Of a stretch of DNA of 49,586 nucleotides, positions 1-4,710 are shown piece by piece. The notes below the pieces were generated by a model. It ran no database searches and was not told the DNA's origin. It saw only the letters and a list, made by a program, of their open reading frames with translations. The stretch comes from a virus. A program made the translations under genes and the position numbers. Every line of letters starts with the position of its first letter. The stretch's first letter is position 1. Location of the stretch: the IMG/VR virus record IMGVR_UViG_3300005253_000020, positions 1 through 49,586 of that record. One strand, given 5' to 3'.

Positions 1-121
1 CAGTCAGTCCCCTATCCCAAGTATCTGCTTCGCCATTCTCTTCGCGTCCTCAAGCGGAATCGCCAACAGGGGCTTCGGCCTGACGTGTCTCTCGACCGGA
101 TGGGCCTGAAAAACGGCGGGG
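1..121. repeat. 121-bp terminal direct repeat, left copy (circular closure)
   Basis: Bases 1-121 are identical to 49466-49586. An exact overlap of this modest length at the two ends of a contig is what a de Bruijn assembler leaves when it closes a circular or circularly permuted genome. It lies inside the 3' half of the small − strand gene at 4-255 and has no feature of a biological terminus. The unique genome length is therefore 49,465 bp. Confidence 0.9.
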
Positions 122-255
122 AGAGCAACTACGTCCGTCCGCTGTGAACTTCCGGGCATAAATCCAATGGTCTTCACCTCATCCAGACCATGTACTATAC
201 TGGCCCGAAACTCGACGTTCGCTCCGTGTTTTTCCACTGCTAATTCAACTTTCAT
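4..255 (-). CDS. Small protein of unknown function, 83 aa
   Basis: Not recognised. The ORF opens with ATG behind a strong AGGAGGTG ribosome binding site and encodes a soluble 83-residue protein with no cysteine cluster or membrane segment. It lies in the small-gene run that starts the leftward block: upstream is the mini P-loop protein, with its stop overlapping this start by 11 bases, and downstream across the circle junction is the 54-residue gene, three bases away. The spacing and Shine-Dalgarno site support it as a real gene; function cannot be inferred. The 3' end of this gene is duplicated at the window end only because the contig overlaps itself. Confidence 0.8.
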   Translation of the reverse strand: MKVELAVEKHGANVEFRASIVHGLDEVKTIGFMPGSSQRTDVVALPAVFQAHPVERHVRPKPLLAIPLEDAKRMAKQILGIGD

Positions 256-586
256 CAGACACCTCCTGGGAGCTTATAGTAATTACGTCGGCACTAGCAC
301 ACAGGTCGTACCCCATTTTAGGGTAACTCTTGATGATATAATCCGCGTCATCTACAAGAATTTTTGTCCCGGTATCACGCATCGCACAAAATGCCTGTAT
401 GTGTTCGGATGTTATACCGAGGAACCTATCACCCGTCAAATGCAACCCCAGGCCTCTAGCAAGTTCAAACACCCTCTTTGCGATCTCTTCTGTTCTTACC
501 ACGCAGACGGAGTCCGACTCTAACTCCATATAGTGTAGTAACATCTGTGTTTTGCCACTATTCCTTGGCCTTTCTATTACTTTCAT
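245..586 (-). CDS. Mini P-loop NTPase, 113 aa
   Basis: The protein has a Walker A motif at residues 6-13 (RPRNSGKT) almost at its N-terminus and a hydrophobic strand ending in two acids at 75-81 (KILVDDA), which reads as Walker B. This is the minimal core of a P-loop NTPase; at 113 residues it lacks room for an accessory domain. The start is ATG with a GGAGAG ribosome site. The family cannot be named; the motif layout resembles the ATPase half of small phage helicase or terminase-type folds. It lies between the HExxH protein and an 83-residue unknown in the first part of the leftward transcript. The ATP-binding call is firm; the cellular role is unknown. Confidence 0.8.
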   Translation of the reverse strand: MKVIERPRNSGKTQMLLHYMELESDSVCVVRTEEIAKRVFELARGLGLHLTGDRFLGITSEHIQAFCAMRDTGTKILVDDADYIIKSYPKMGYDLCASADVITISSQEVSDES

Positions 587-1050
587 TTCTTCTCTCCTCT
601 GGGTGAATAGTTATGTCTGCCCTTCGCCAAGTTCTGAACCTGACGATACGCTATCAGGCGTTCGATCCTGGCCACTGCACGATTGTGTGACCGCCACAGT
701 CTCGGGTTCAGGGCAATCTTCTCCTTCTCCATCGCCAGGCCCTTCAGATATGCTTGGGCCAACGCTACGCTGTCCCGCTCCAGTACAGCCACCAGTTCAC
801 CTTTATGTGCGTGGTACTCAGCACAGTCGTCATCGACATGTAGGGGACCGAAATAGCACTTACAACGGCGTAGATAGCATTTCTGGTGTTCTCGTTCGTG
901 GAGGTACACACATTCAGCAATAAGCGGGGGTAATCCACTGGAAACGTAGATAGTATCGGTAGCTTCTTCGTAAAAGCCAGCCAGTGGTGCCGAGTTGTTT
1001 CTAAAAAGCAGCTTAATTGTGGTGCCTTTCAAGATAAATTGCGGCTTCAA
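583..1050 (-). CDS. Putative HExxH zinc-dependent peptidase-like protein, 155 aa
   Basis: The key feature is HEREH at residues 51-55, the HExxH signature of zincin metallopeptidases, following a hydrophobic helix, with Glu at 78 and 85 as possible third ligands. Four cysteines (58, 63, 65, 76) cluster just after it and could bind another metal or be structural. The C-terminal half is basic and helical. The open frame begins with TTG at 1050 and there is no ATG before residue 106, so a non-ATG start is required; no clear ribosome site precedes it. The gene overlaps the HNH gene upstream by 38 bases. Its substrate is unknown. A processing protease or a host-targeting protease are both possible. 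Confidence 0.7.
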   Translation of the reverse strand: MKPQFILKGTTIKLLFRNNSAPLAGFYEEATDTIYVSSGLPPLIAECVYLHEREHQKCYLRRCKCYFGPLHVDDDCAEYHAHKGELVAVLERDSVALAQAYLKGLAMEKEKIALNPRLWRSHNRAVARIERLIAYRQVQNLAKGRHNYSPRGEKK

Positions 1051-1450
1051 GCAGGGTTACTGTATTATCCTGAGCACAGCCGAGCATCAGGTTACACCTA
1101 TGACATAATAATTCGCGTACCGTGTCAGTTTCATGGTCGTGGTCAATAGCGAGTCTCCTGGTAACGCCATTTTTTATCTTGGCTGTTTCCGGTTTATGAC
1201 AGATAGCACAGACGCCATTCTGAACTTCTAGCATCTGATCGTACTCTTCTACAGTGATGTTATATGACCGTTCTAGCGAATATCCCCTATATGAGCCCTT
1301 ATTGGCTTCTCGATATTTTTTGTTGACGACATTTACACACTTCTTACAGGCACGCGATTTACCTGTCGGGGTATATTTATCATTACCGAATTTGTCCGAG
1401 GACAGTTCTTTCTTGCATTTATAACACCGTCTTTTATTTTTAGCCGCCAT
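1013..1450 (-). CDS. HNH endonuclease, endonuclease VII-like, 145 aa
   Basis: This is a DNA endonuclease of the phage recombination endonuclease VII type. Cys pairs at 9/12 and 35/38 form an N-terminal zinc site. The nuclease core has CAIC at 81-84, the catalytic DHDH at 103-106, and a closing CHRCN at 116-120. It resembles the second HNH protein at 43492-43941 in layout. It is the first gene of the leftward block, and its ATG lies only three bases after a promoter-like −10 box, with no Shine-Dalgarno sequence, suggesting a leaderless message. Such proteins are usually free-standing homing endonucleases; a true Holliday junction resolvase role is the alternative. Confidence 0.88.
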   Translation of the reverse strand: MAAKNKRRCYKCKKELSSDKFGNDKYTPTGKSRACKKCVNVVNKKYREANKGSYRGYSLERSYNITVEEYDQMLEVQNGVCAICHKPETAKIKNGVTRRLAIDHDHETDTVRELLCHRCNLMLGCAQDNTVTLLEAAIYLERHHN

Positions 1451-1453
1451 TCT

Positions 1454-1482
1454 ATACTATCGGTTTTGACCCCAGGATGCAA
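1454..1482 (-). promoter_or_regulatory. Leftward promoter-like element before the HNH gene
   Basis: On the − strand TTGCAT (1482-1477) is followed by 17 bases and TAGTAT (1459-1454), then AGA and the HNH start ATG. The same 35-bp frame, including TGGGGTCAAA in the spacer and TAGAATG at the end, recurs before the + strand regulator gene at 10399-10433. If it is a promoter, transcription would begin at or just inside the start codon and the message would be leaderless. Confidence 0.5.
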
Positions 1483-1523
1483 TCCATCCCTGTAGAATAT
1501 TTTATATTTTTCGGCGGGTACTT

Positions 1524-1609
1524 GGATAGGGGTCCCTGTTAACTAGCTGGCTAATAGTGATTCTAAGACGTCTAGGGGATCCAAGAGAGGGTTCCCACAG
1601 GACCCATCC
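1524..1609 (+). other. Folded GC-rich intergenic element (candidate structured RNA)
   Basis: Bases 1524-1539 pair with 1597-1609: GGAT/ATCC, GGGTCC/GGACCC and TGT/ACA, interrupted by small bulges. Directly abutting the 3' arm is a second hairpin, 1575-1582 with 1589-1596, eight pairs closed by a six-base loop. Two of its pairs are G-U only when read on the + strand, which favours a + strand RNA. It is strikingly more GC-rich than the surrounding AT-rich DNA. No upstream + promoter was found, so an operator or replication-site role is also possible. Confidence 0.45.
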
Positions 1610-1708
1610 GCTCGTCCCAAAGGGTGCCACCGGGGGGTCCGATAAGGTATGCACACACGCCTGCCTCTTAGTTAGTATGTTATCAAGCACATTTATCTGA
1701 GAATATAC

Positions 1709-1737
1709 TTGCATGTCTCTCGATCATAGTATATACT
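1709..1737 (+). promoter_or_regulatory. Rightward promoter with palindromic −10 region
   Basis: TTGCAT at 1709-1714, a 17-bp spacer and TATACT at 1732-1737 give a good sigma-70-type promoter reading into the first rightward genes. The −10 box is centred in a perfect 14-bp palindrome at 1726-1739, a possible operator. The predicted start, near 1744, is followed at once by a hairpin (GCAGCA 1745-1750, TGCTGC 1755-1760) and then AAGGAG before the first ATG at 1777. Confidence 0.65.
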
Positions 1738-1776
1738 ATACATAGCAGCAATGGTGCTGCATACAAGGAGCATAAC

Positions 1777-1941
1777 ATGCAAAATAGACAGACAGAATAT
1801 CAGCCAAACATGTATCTGTGTACGCATTGTGCCACAGTACTATCAGAAGAAACCGTGGGCGTCCACCCACCCGACGCAGAAGGCAACAAAAAACTGTATT
1901 GCACCCAGTGCAACAGTAATCAGCTTGCCCTTGTGCAATAG
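1777..1941 (+). CDS. Small zinc-ribbon protein, 54 aa
   Basis: First gene of the rightward block. It encodes 54 residues with CTHC at 15-18 and CTQC at 42-45, two CxxC knuckles spaced as in a minimal zinc ribbon. ATG at 1777 has an ideal AAGGAG six bases upstream and follows the promoter at 1709-1737 by about 40 bases. A longer frame in another phase (1751-2089) covers the same DNA but has no ribosome site. Proteins of this type often bind nucleic acid or a host polymerase partner. Being the first early gene, it is a candidate for host take-over, but that is inference. Confidence 0.75.
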   Translation: MQNRQTEYQPNMYLCTHCATVLSEETVGVHPPDAEGNKKLYCTQCNSNQLALVQ

Positions 1942-1955
1942 TGGAGGATTAAATT

Positions 1956-2036
1956 ATGTGGAAAAAAATCAGTGCCCAATTATTTCACCGAGAAATCTGG
2001 ATAGTAGCTTTTTGGGTCTATTTCGCACTTTGTTAA
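1956..2036 (+). CDS. 26-residue single-span membrane peptide
   Basis: A very short ORF with a GGAGG ribosome site seven bases before its ATG, located 14 bases after the zinc-ribbon gene. The peptide has a charged N-terminus (residues 1-13, with two Lys, a His and an Arg) and a hydrophobic C-terminal helix from about residue 14 (EIWIVAFWVYFALC), long enough to enter the membrane. The function is unknown; small phage membrane peptides can disturb host membranes or block superinfection. The good translation signal and coherent topology make it believable despite its size. Confidence 0.5.
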   Translation: MWKKISAQLFHREIWIVAFWVYFALC

Positions 2037-2263
2037 TGTCGCAAACGGGCGATAAGTTGGGCGGTTTGGTCCAGAATCAGCCTACATAACGCCAAAACGG
2101 GTAAAAACGTATATCTACTACAGGCTATAGTACTTCATAGTAGATATGCCTCACCAGAAAATTTTTGTCAAACTTTGATCCTATACTCAAGATATACGTA
2201 TATGTACTTATACATACTATATAATAATTATTCTTTACATAGAGTATAAACCTGAATAGGGTA
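2037..2263 (+). promoter_or_regulatory. AT-rich leader with inverted repeats
   Basis: This 227-bp gap holds a perfect 10-bp inverted repeat, 2111-2120 with 2138-2147, extendable to 12 pairs. Further on are a 12-bp palindrome (2192-2203) and an adjacent TATGTA/TACATA repeat (2201-2216). The DNA just upstream of 2264 is very AT-rich with several TATA-like hexamers. A weak promoter, TTGATC (2175-2180) with TATATG (2199-2204), can be drawn but is not convincing. The inverted repeats look like protein binding sites or transcript hairpins. A 17-codon frame at 2036-2089 is probably not a gene. Confidence 0.45.
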
Positions 2264-2515
2264 ATGACAGAGAATACCATAATGGGAATGTATGTTTTAA
2301 CACAATTAGGCTGGATAGAAACAAATGCCCAACGAATACCAGGATACCTAGGGTATGGAATAACAAAAGCCGGTAGAGTATACAGCGAATTTGGGATACA
2401 TGGTAAATATGGTCGCAGACTGCATTATTGTCGCGGGGTGGTCAAGTTGCACAAAAACGGCAGGCTGGAACAACATTCGACCTCGGAACTGGTAATTAGG
2501 ACATTTGGAGTCTGA
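2264..2515 (+). CDS. NUMOD4-like motif protein, 83 aa
   Basis: The protein carries a single IPGYLGYGITKAGRVYS-type motif at residues 23-39, the pattern of the NUMOD4 DNA-binding module found attached to HNH homing endonucleases. No nuclease domain follows: the protein stops shortly after the C-terminal segment that in its neighbour (2520-2831) leads into the rest of the domain. The two genes are paralogues aligning from LTQ.GWI onward. The start at 2264 has only a weak AGGG site; the internal ATGs at 2282 and 2288 match the neighbour's start better. Likely a remnant or stand-alone DNA-binding derivative of a homing endonuclease. Confidence 0.6.
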   Translation: MTENTIMGMYVLTQLGWIETNAQRIPGYLGYGITKAGRVYSEFGIHGKYGRRLHYCRGVVKLHKNGRLEQHSTSELVIRTFGV

Positions 2516-2519
2516 TAAC

Positions 2520-2831
2520 ATGAAAGATCATATTCTGACACAATCGGGCTGGATAAAAGCGGTGGGCACAAAACCCATACCAGGGTATCCTGGTTATTGG
2601 ATCACCAAAGACAGTAGGGTATACAACAAATACGGACGGCTGCTAGGACATCATCACCGCGGACACGTTACGCTCTGTATAGCTGGTATGCCAGAAGTCC
2701 GACTCATCGCCCGTCTAATACTTGAAACATTCATAGGTCCATGTCCTGCCGGTCATTGCCTGGGATTCAAACATAGTGAAGGCCAGTATAGTTTTGAAGA
2801 TATAGAATGGGCAAGGCGATATGGAAAATAA
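2520..2831 (+). CDS. NUMOD4/HNH-like protein with degenerate nuclease part, 103 aa
   Basis: A paralogue of the preceding gene. It has the NUMOD4-type motif (IPGYPGYWITKDSRVYN, near residues 20-36) and then the C-terminal stretch normally seen in these endonucleases: a helix ending in ETFIGPCP, followed by a His-containing segment and FEDIEWA. In active family members this last part carries the HNH histidines and asparagines in the form H.DGD..N....NL; here the Asn residues are missing, so catalysis is doubtful. ATG at 2520 has GGAG nine bases upstream and lies five bases after the previous stop. Probably a decayed or regulatory descendant of a homing endonuclease. Confidence 0.65.
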   Translation: MKDHILTQSGWIKAVGTKPIPGYPGYWITKDSRVYNKYGRLLGHHHRGHVTLCIAGMPEVRLIARLILETFIGPCPAGHCLGFKHSEGQYSFEDIEWARRYGK

Positions 2832-2841
2832 TTCTCAGATT

Positions 2842-2874
2842 TAATTTGCATATCATCTGATTATGTCGTATGCT
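2842..2874 (+). promoter_or_regulatory. TTGCAT motif copy, weak promoter candidate
   Basis: The 13-mer TAATTTGCATATC at 2842-2854 recurs exactly at 3587-3599. TTGCAT (2846-2851), a 17-bp spacer and TATGCT (2869-2874) fit the promoter pattern seen elsewhere in this genome. The −10 box lies inside the next small ORF, just after its ATG at 2863, so either the ORF start or the promoter reading is wrong here. Confidence 0.35.
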
Positions 2875-3003
2875 TTATATGACAGCATACAGGATACTAA
2901 CGATAAAACGTGCAAGGCCGGACACTGTGAGTATGCCGATTGGTACTATTCCAGAGAGCAAAAGCACTGTCCGGCTTTACGGGTTTTACTATTGGAGGAT
3001 TGA
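2863..3003 (+). CDS. Small Cys/His protein, 46 aa
   Basis: A 46-codon frame ending in a TGA that sits within the ribosome site region of the following gene. It contains CKAGHC at 17-22 and a further HC near residue 36, a spacing suited to metal binding. No good Shine-Dalgarno site precedes its ATG, and a promoter-like −10 hexamer overlaps its first codons. The codon choice and position in a tight gene run support it; the missing translation signal argues against it. Function unknown. Confidence 0.4.
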   Translation: MSYALYDSIQDTNDKTCKAGHCEYADWYYSREQKHCPALRVLLLED

Positions 3004-3005
3004 CA

Positions 3006-3155
3006 ATGATAGAGTTTCATGTTATAGTACAGGTCAAACGGATAGACGGCGATACTGGTTGGAAAGAAACAGCCATACCAAAACATTGTCCGGCGGTATT
3101 CGAGACATTGGAAGAAGCCGAAATATATTGTGATAATCTTATGGTGGGGGGTTGA
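3006..3155 (+). CDS. Small protein of unknown function, 49 aa
   Basis: ATG at 3006 follows a strong GGAGG and lies three bases after the previous stop. The 49-residue product starts with an alternating hydrophobic β-like stretch (MIEFHVIVQV) and ends with an acidic helix, a compact α/β mini-protein. A longer frame starting upstream at 2940 and one in another phase at 2870 overlap it, but neither has a translation signal. Function unknown; the gene is part of the tightly packed early cluster. Confidence 0.6.
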   Translation: MIEFHVIVQVKRIDGDTGWKETAIPKHCPAVFETLEEAEIYCDNLMVGG

Positions 3156-3157
3156 CG

Positions 3158-3436
3158 ATGTTTGACCACATGGACACAATAGCCGAACAACGTGGTATCG
3201 CCGAGAATCAATACCGACAGAGTTTTAGTCATACTATTGATTTCGGCAAACGCAAGAAATCCAAGTTTATGCTGCTGGCTGGTAATGTAAAACCAGAACA
3301 TGCGATATGCAAAAATGCTCCAGCACCGAAACGCAGACGGAGTACTCGACAGAAATGTTTCATACCCGGTTGTCAAAATATGAGTCTACGCGGTATGGAA
3401 GTCGCCGCACGTATGGATTTATTAAGGAAAAAATAA
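3158..3436 (+). CDS. Basic protein of unknown function, 92 aa
   Basis: ATG at 3158 is preceded by a run of Gs (GGTGGGGGG) that can serve as ribosome site. The 92-residue product is strongly basic in the middle and C-terminal part (clusters KRKKSK and KRRR) with two cysteines, suggesting nucleic acid or phosphoprotein contact. It is three bases from the preceding stop and its own TAA overlaps the next ATG (TAATG). Not recognised as any family. Confidence 0.6.
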   Translation: MFDHMDTIAEQRGIAENQYRQSFSHTIDFGKRKKSKFMLLAGNVKPEHAICKNAPAPKRRRSTRQKCFIPGCQNMSLRGMEVAARMDLLRKK

Positions 3437-3582
3437 TGGAATATAGATATAAGAAAATGATAAAATATTGGCAACTGAAATGCTGGATATGTGGGCACAG
3501 ATACGAAGTTAAAGATCATTCCGGTGATAAGGCCATAGAACGTTGTCCTAAATGTGGTCGTGGAACAATTGGGGTAAACTGA
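3436..3582 (+). CDS. Zinc-ribbon protein, 48 aa
   Basis: The 48-residue product has CWIC at 18-21 and CPKC at 37-40, a textbook pair of zinc knuckles 15 residues apart, preceded by a basic, aromatic N-terminus. It starts by TAATG overlap with the previous gene, implying coupled translation. Such single zinc ribbons in phages often tune host RNA polymerase or bind DNA, but nothing here identifies the partner. Confidence 0.7.
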   Translation: MEYRYKKMIKYWQLKCWICGHRYEVKDHSGDKAIERCPKCGRGTIGVN

Positions 3583-3586
3583 GGCA

Positions 3587-3618
3587 TAATTTGCATATCC
3601 GAAATTGTAGAGTATATT
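3587..3618 (+). promoter_or_regulatory. Rightward promoter candidate
   Basis: After the stop of the zinc-ribbon gene comes TTGCAT (3591-3596), a 16-bp spacer and TATATT (3613-3618). The upstream 13 bases are identical to 2842-2854. A start near 3625 would give a short leader with GGGTGG before the ATG at 3634. Confidence 0.5.
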
Positions 3619-3633
3619 TTAATGGGTGGCATT

Positions 3634-3756
3634 ATGAAAAGAATCAGAAAGATACGCAGGGAGAAAAATCACTATGAGATATGTGAGACCGACAGATTCA
3701 GATTGTATATAGTGATTGGAAATTATCTGATAATCTTATGGGGACTGAAAAAATGA
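3634..3756 (+). CDS. Small membrane protein, 40 aa
   Basis: ATG at 3634 follows GGGTGG by four bases and lies just downstream of a promoter candidate. The first 28 residues are highly charged and basic (KRIRKIRREK), and the last 15 form a hydrophobic helix (LYIVIGNYLIILWGL), so the peptide is a tail-anchored or N-in single-span membrane protein. Its TGA overlaps the next ATG. Function unknown; the topology resembles small phage inhibitors or holin-like peptides, but nothing more specific can be said. Confidence 0.5.
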   Translation: MKRIRKIRREKNHYEICETDRFRLYIVIGNYLIILWGLKK

Positions 3757-4148
3757 ACGTCAAGAATATAATCGGCATAAAAACGAATGATTATATCGCT
3801 ATGCTGCATGACGGCAAACTAGAACCGAAACAGAGTAAACAGGAGAACAAAATTATGAGCACAGAAAAAACAGTAATAAGAACTATTGATGGTAAGAAAG
3901 TAAACCTCACACCAACCGAGAATTTCATCGACCGGGCAGCGTATCGGCTACTAATGCTCAAAACCCAATTCGACCAATTGGGTAAACAAGTCGGCCCACA
4001 ATACGAAAAGACCGATGAGATGATAGCCACCATCGAGACTGTGATTCTTGAAATGGCTGAAAATGTGATAGCCGCACTGAAACAGCCGACAACTACTAAA
4101 GCAAAAGCAGCAGTAAACCCATTCAAGAAACTTCTTAAAAACTGCTAA
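3753..4148 (+). CDS. Unknown protein, 131 aa, possible second start
   Basis: The frame starts by ATGA overlap at 3753 and encodes 131 residues. A second in-frame ATG at 3855 has a much better site (AGGAG nine bases upstream) and would give 97 residues. The N-terminal 34 residues are therefore either a distinct leader or an alternative form. The shared part has a β-like start, a long amphipathic helical region and a basic, Ala/Lys-rich C-terminus ending FKKLLKNC. No family recognised. It is the last gene before the folded element at 4151-4289. Confidence 0.65.
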   Translation: MNVKNIIGIKTNDYIAMLHDGKLEPKQSKQENKIMSTEKTVIRTIDGKKVNLTPTENFIDRAAYRLLMLKTQFDQLGKQVGPQYEKTDEMIATIETVILEMAENVIAALKQPTTTKAKAAVNPFKKLLKNC

Positions 4149-4150
4149 TG

Positions 4151-4289
4151 TGTATTGTCGGATTGTGCTGGTGGTGATATGGTAATCTGATGGGGACAAG
4201 CTGGTGCCGATAGTTGGGTTCGATTCCTGTAAAATACGAACTATCGTCCATTGCAGACCGACTGCCCACCAACACAGTCCGACGATGTG
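4151..4289 (+). ncRNA. Strongly folded intergenic element, candidate RNA or RNase III site
   Basis: Bases 4157-4174 pair with 4266-4283 in an 18-bp stem with one G-U and one mismatch; adding G-U pairs extends it to 4151/4289, 24 pairs. Inside are a perfect 8-bp hairpin stem (4208-4215 with 4239-4246) and a GCAG/CTGC hairpin (4254-4257 with 4262-4265). The wobble pairs form only in the + sense. No good coding frame explains it. It lies between two genes of one operon, so it could be a processed small RNA, an RNase III cleavage site, or a regulatory leader of the 4330 gene. Confidence 0.6.
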
Positions 4290-4329
4290 TGTTAACATAA
4301 ATCAGAAACGAGTATTGAGGGTAAAAGTT

Positions 4330-4698
4330 ATGAATGCTATAGAGAAAAAGTATGCAGTAAGTAGGATAGAAGATTTAGCGTCAACAGTCAGAAACAGTAT
4401 CAATAACCGGAGTAGGGTAGAGCCATTGAACAAAAAACAGATGATAAAACTATTACAGACAGGCAAAGTCAATGCCAAGAAAAATTCAGACATATCATAC
4501 TACGGGACATGTATATATAGTCTGTTTGACTGGACGCCATTCTTGTTTATACCGGAATTGTCTGACAAACAGGCCAACATTAAAAAAGCCAAGCTCGCTG
4601 CCGACGTACAGGAAACTAAAGATGCTATAATGCTTGGCGACAATAATATAGCACTTGAGTTCATAAACAAATTTGCTGGACGCTGTAAAAAACTTTAA
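4330..4698 (+). CDS. Unknown protein, 122 aa
   Basis: The open frame reaches back to 4204, but that part lies in the folded element; ATG at 4330 with the preceding GAGGG is the sensible start. The product is 122 residues, basic in the first half, with an aromatic centre (YYGTCIYSLFDW.PFLF, near residues 57-74) and a helical C-terminus. No motif identified. It is bracketed by two folded non-coding elements (4151-4289 and 4711-4789), an arrangement that suggests its message is processed separately from its neighbours. Confidence 0.65.
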   Translation: MNAIEKKYAVSRIEDLASTVRNSINNRSRVEPLNKKQMIKLLQTGKVNAKKNSDISYYGTCIYSLFDWTPFLFIPELSDKQANIKKAKLAADVQETKDAIMLGDNNIALEFINKFAGRCKKL

Positions 4699-4710
4699 TC
4701 CTCCGTACCA

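Larger units (their letters stand above)
1451..1776. promoter_or_regulatory. Divergent intergenic regulatory region
   Basis: This 326-bp stretch separates the leftward and rightward blocks. It holds a − strand promoter-like element at 1454-1482, a GC-rich folded segment at 1524-1609, an A/T-rich segment, a + strand promoter at 1709-1737 and a small hairpin at 1745-1760. A 70-codon − strand frame through 1502-1714 exists but has composition unlike the neighbouring genes and only a weak GAGAG upstream of its ATG, so I treat the region as non-coding. It is the only place where the two transcription blocks diverge, and so the most likely site of early control. Confidence 0.7.

Noticed and set aside
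1-121. Genuine physical direct terminal repeat
   Set aside because: The repeat lies within a gene, has modest length, and the junction restores normal operon spacing, so assembly overlap of a circular map is simpler.
1502-1714. 70-codon − strand ORF in the divergent region
   Set aside because: Only a weak GAGAG ahead of the ATG, composition unlike neighbours, and it lies across folded and promoter elements.
1751-2089. 112-codon + strand ORF
   Set aside because: It overlaps in another phase the well-signalled 54-residue zinc-ribbon gene and the 26-residue peptide, and has no ribosome site.
2036-2089. 17-codon ORF coupled to the 26-residue peptide by TAATG
   Set aside because: Too short, no membrane or motif character, no independent signal.
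2870-3133. 87-codon + strand ORF
   Set aside because: It is a shadow of the 46- and 49-residue genes, without translation signal.
4152-4238. Possible tRNA gene with T-arm-like GGTTCGATTCC and a near-acceptor stem
   Set aside because: The 5' GTATT and 3' AATAC can pair and the T-loop looks right, but no proper D arm or anticodon arm can be drawn and the competing long stem is far stronger.
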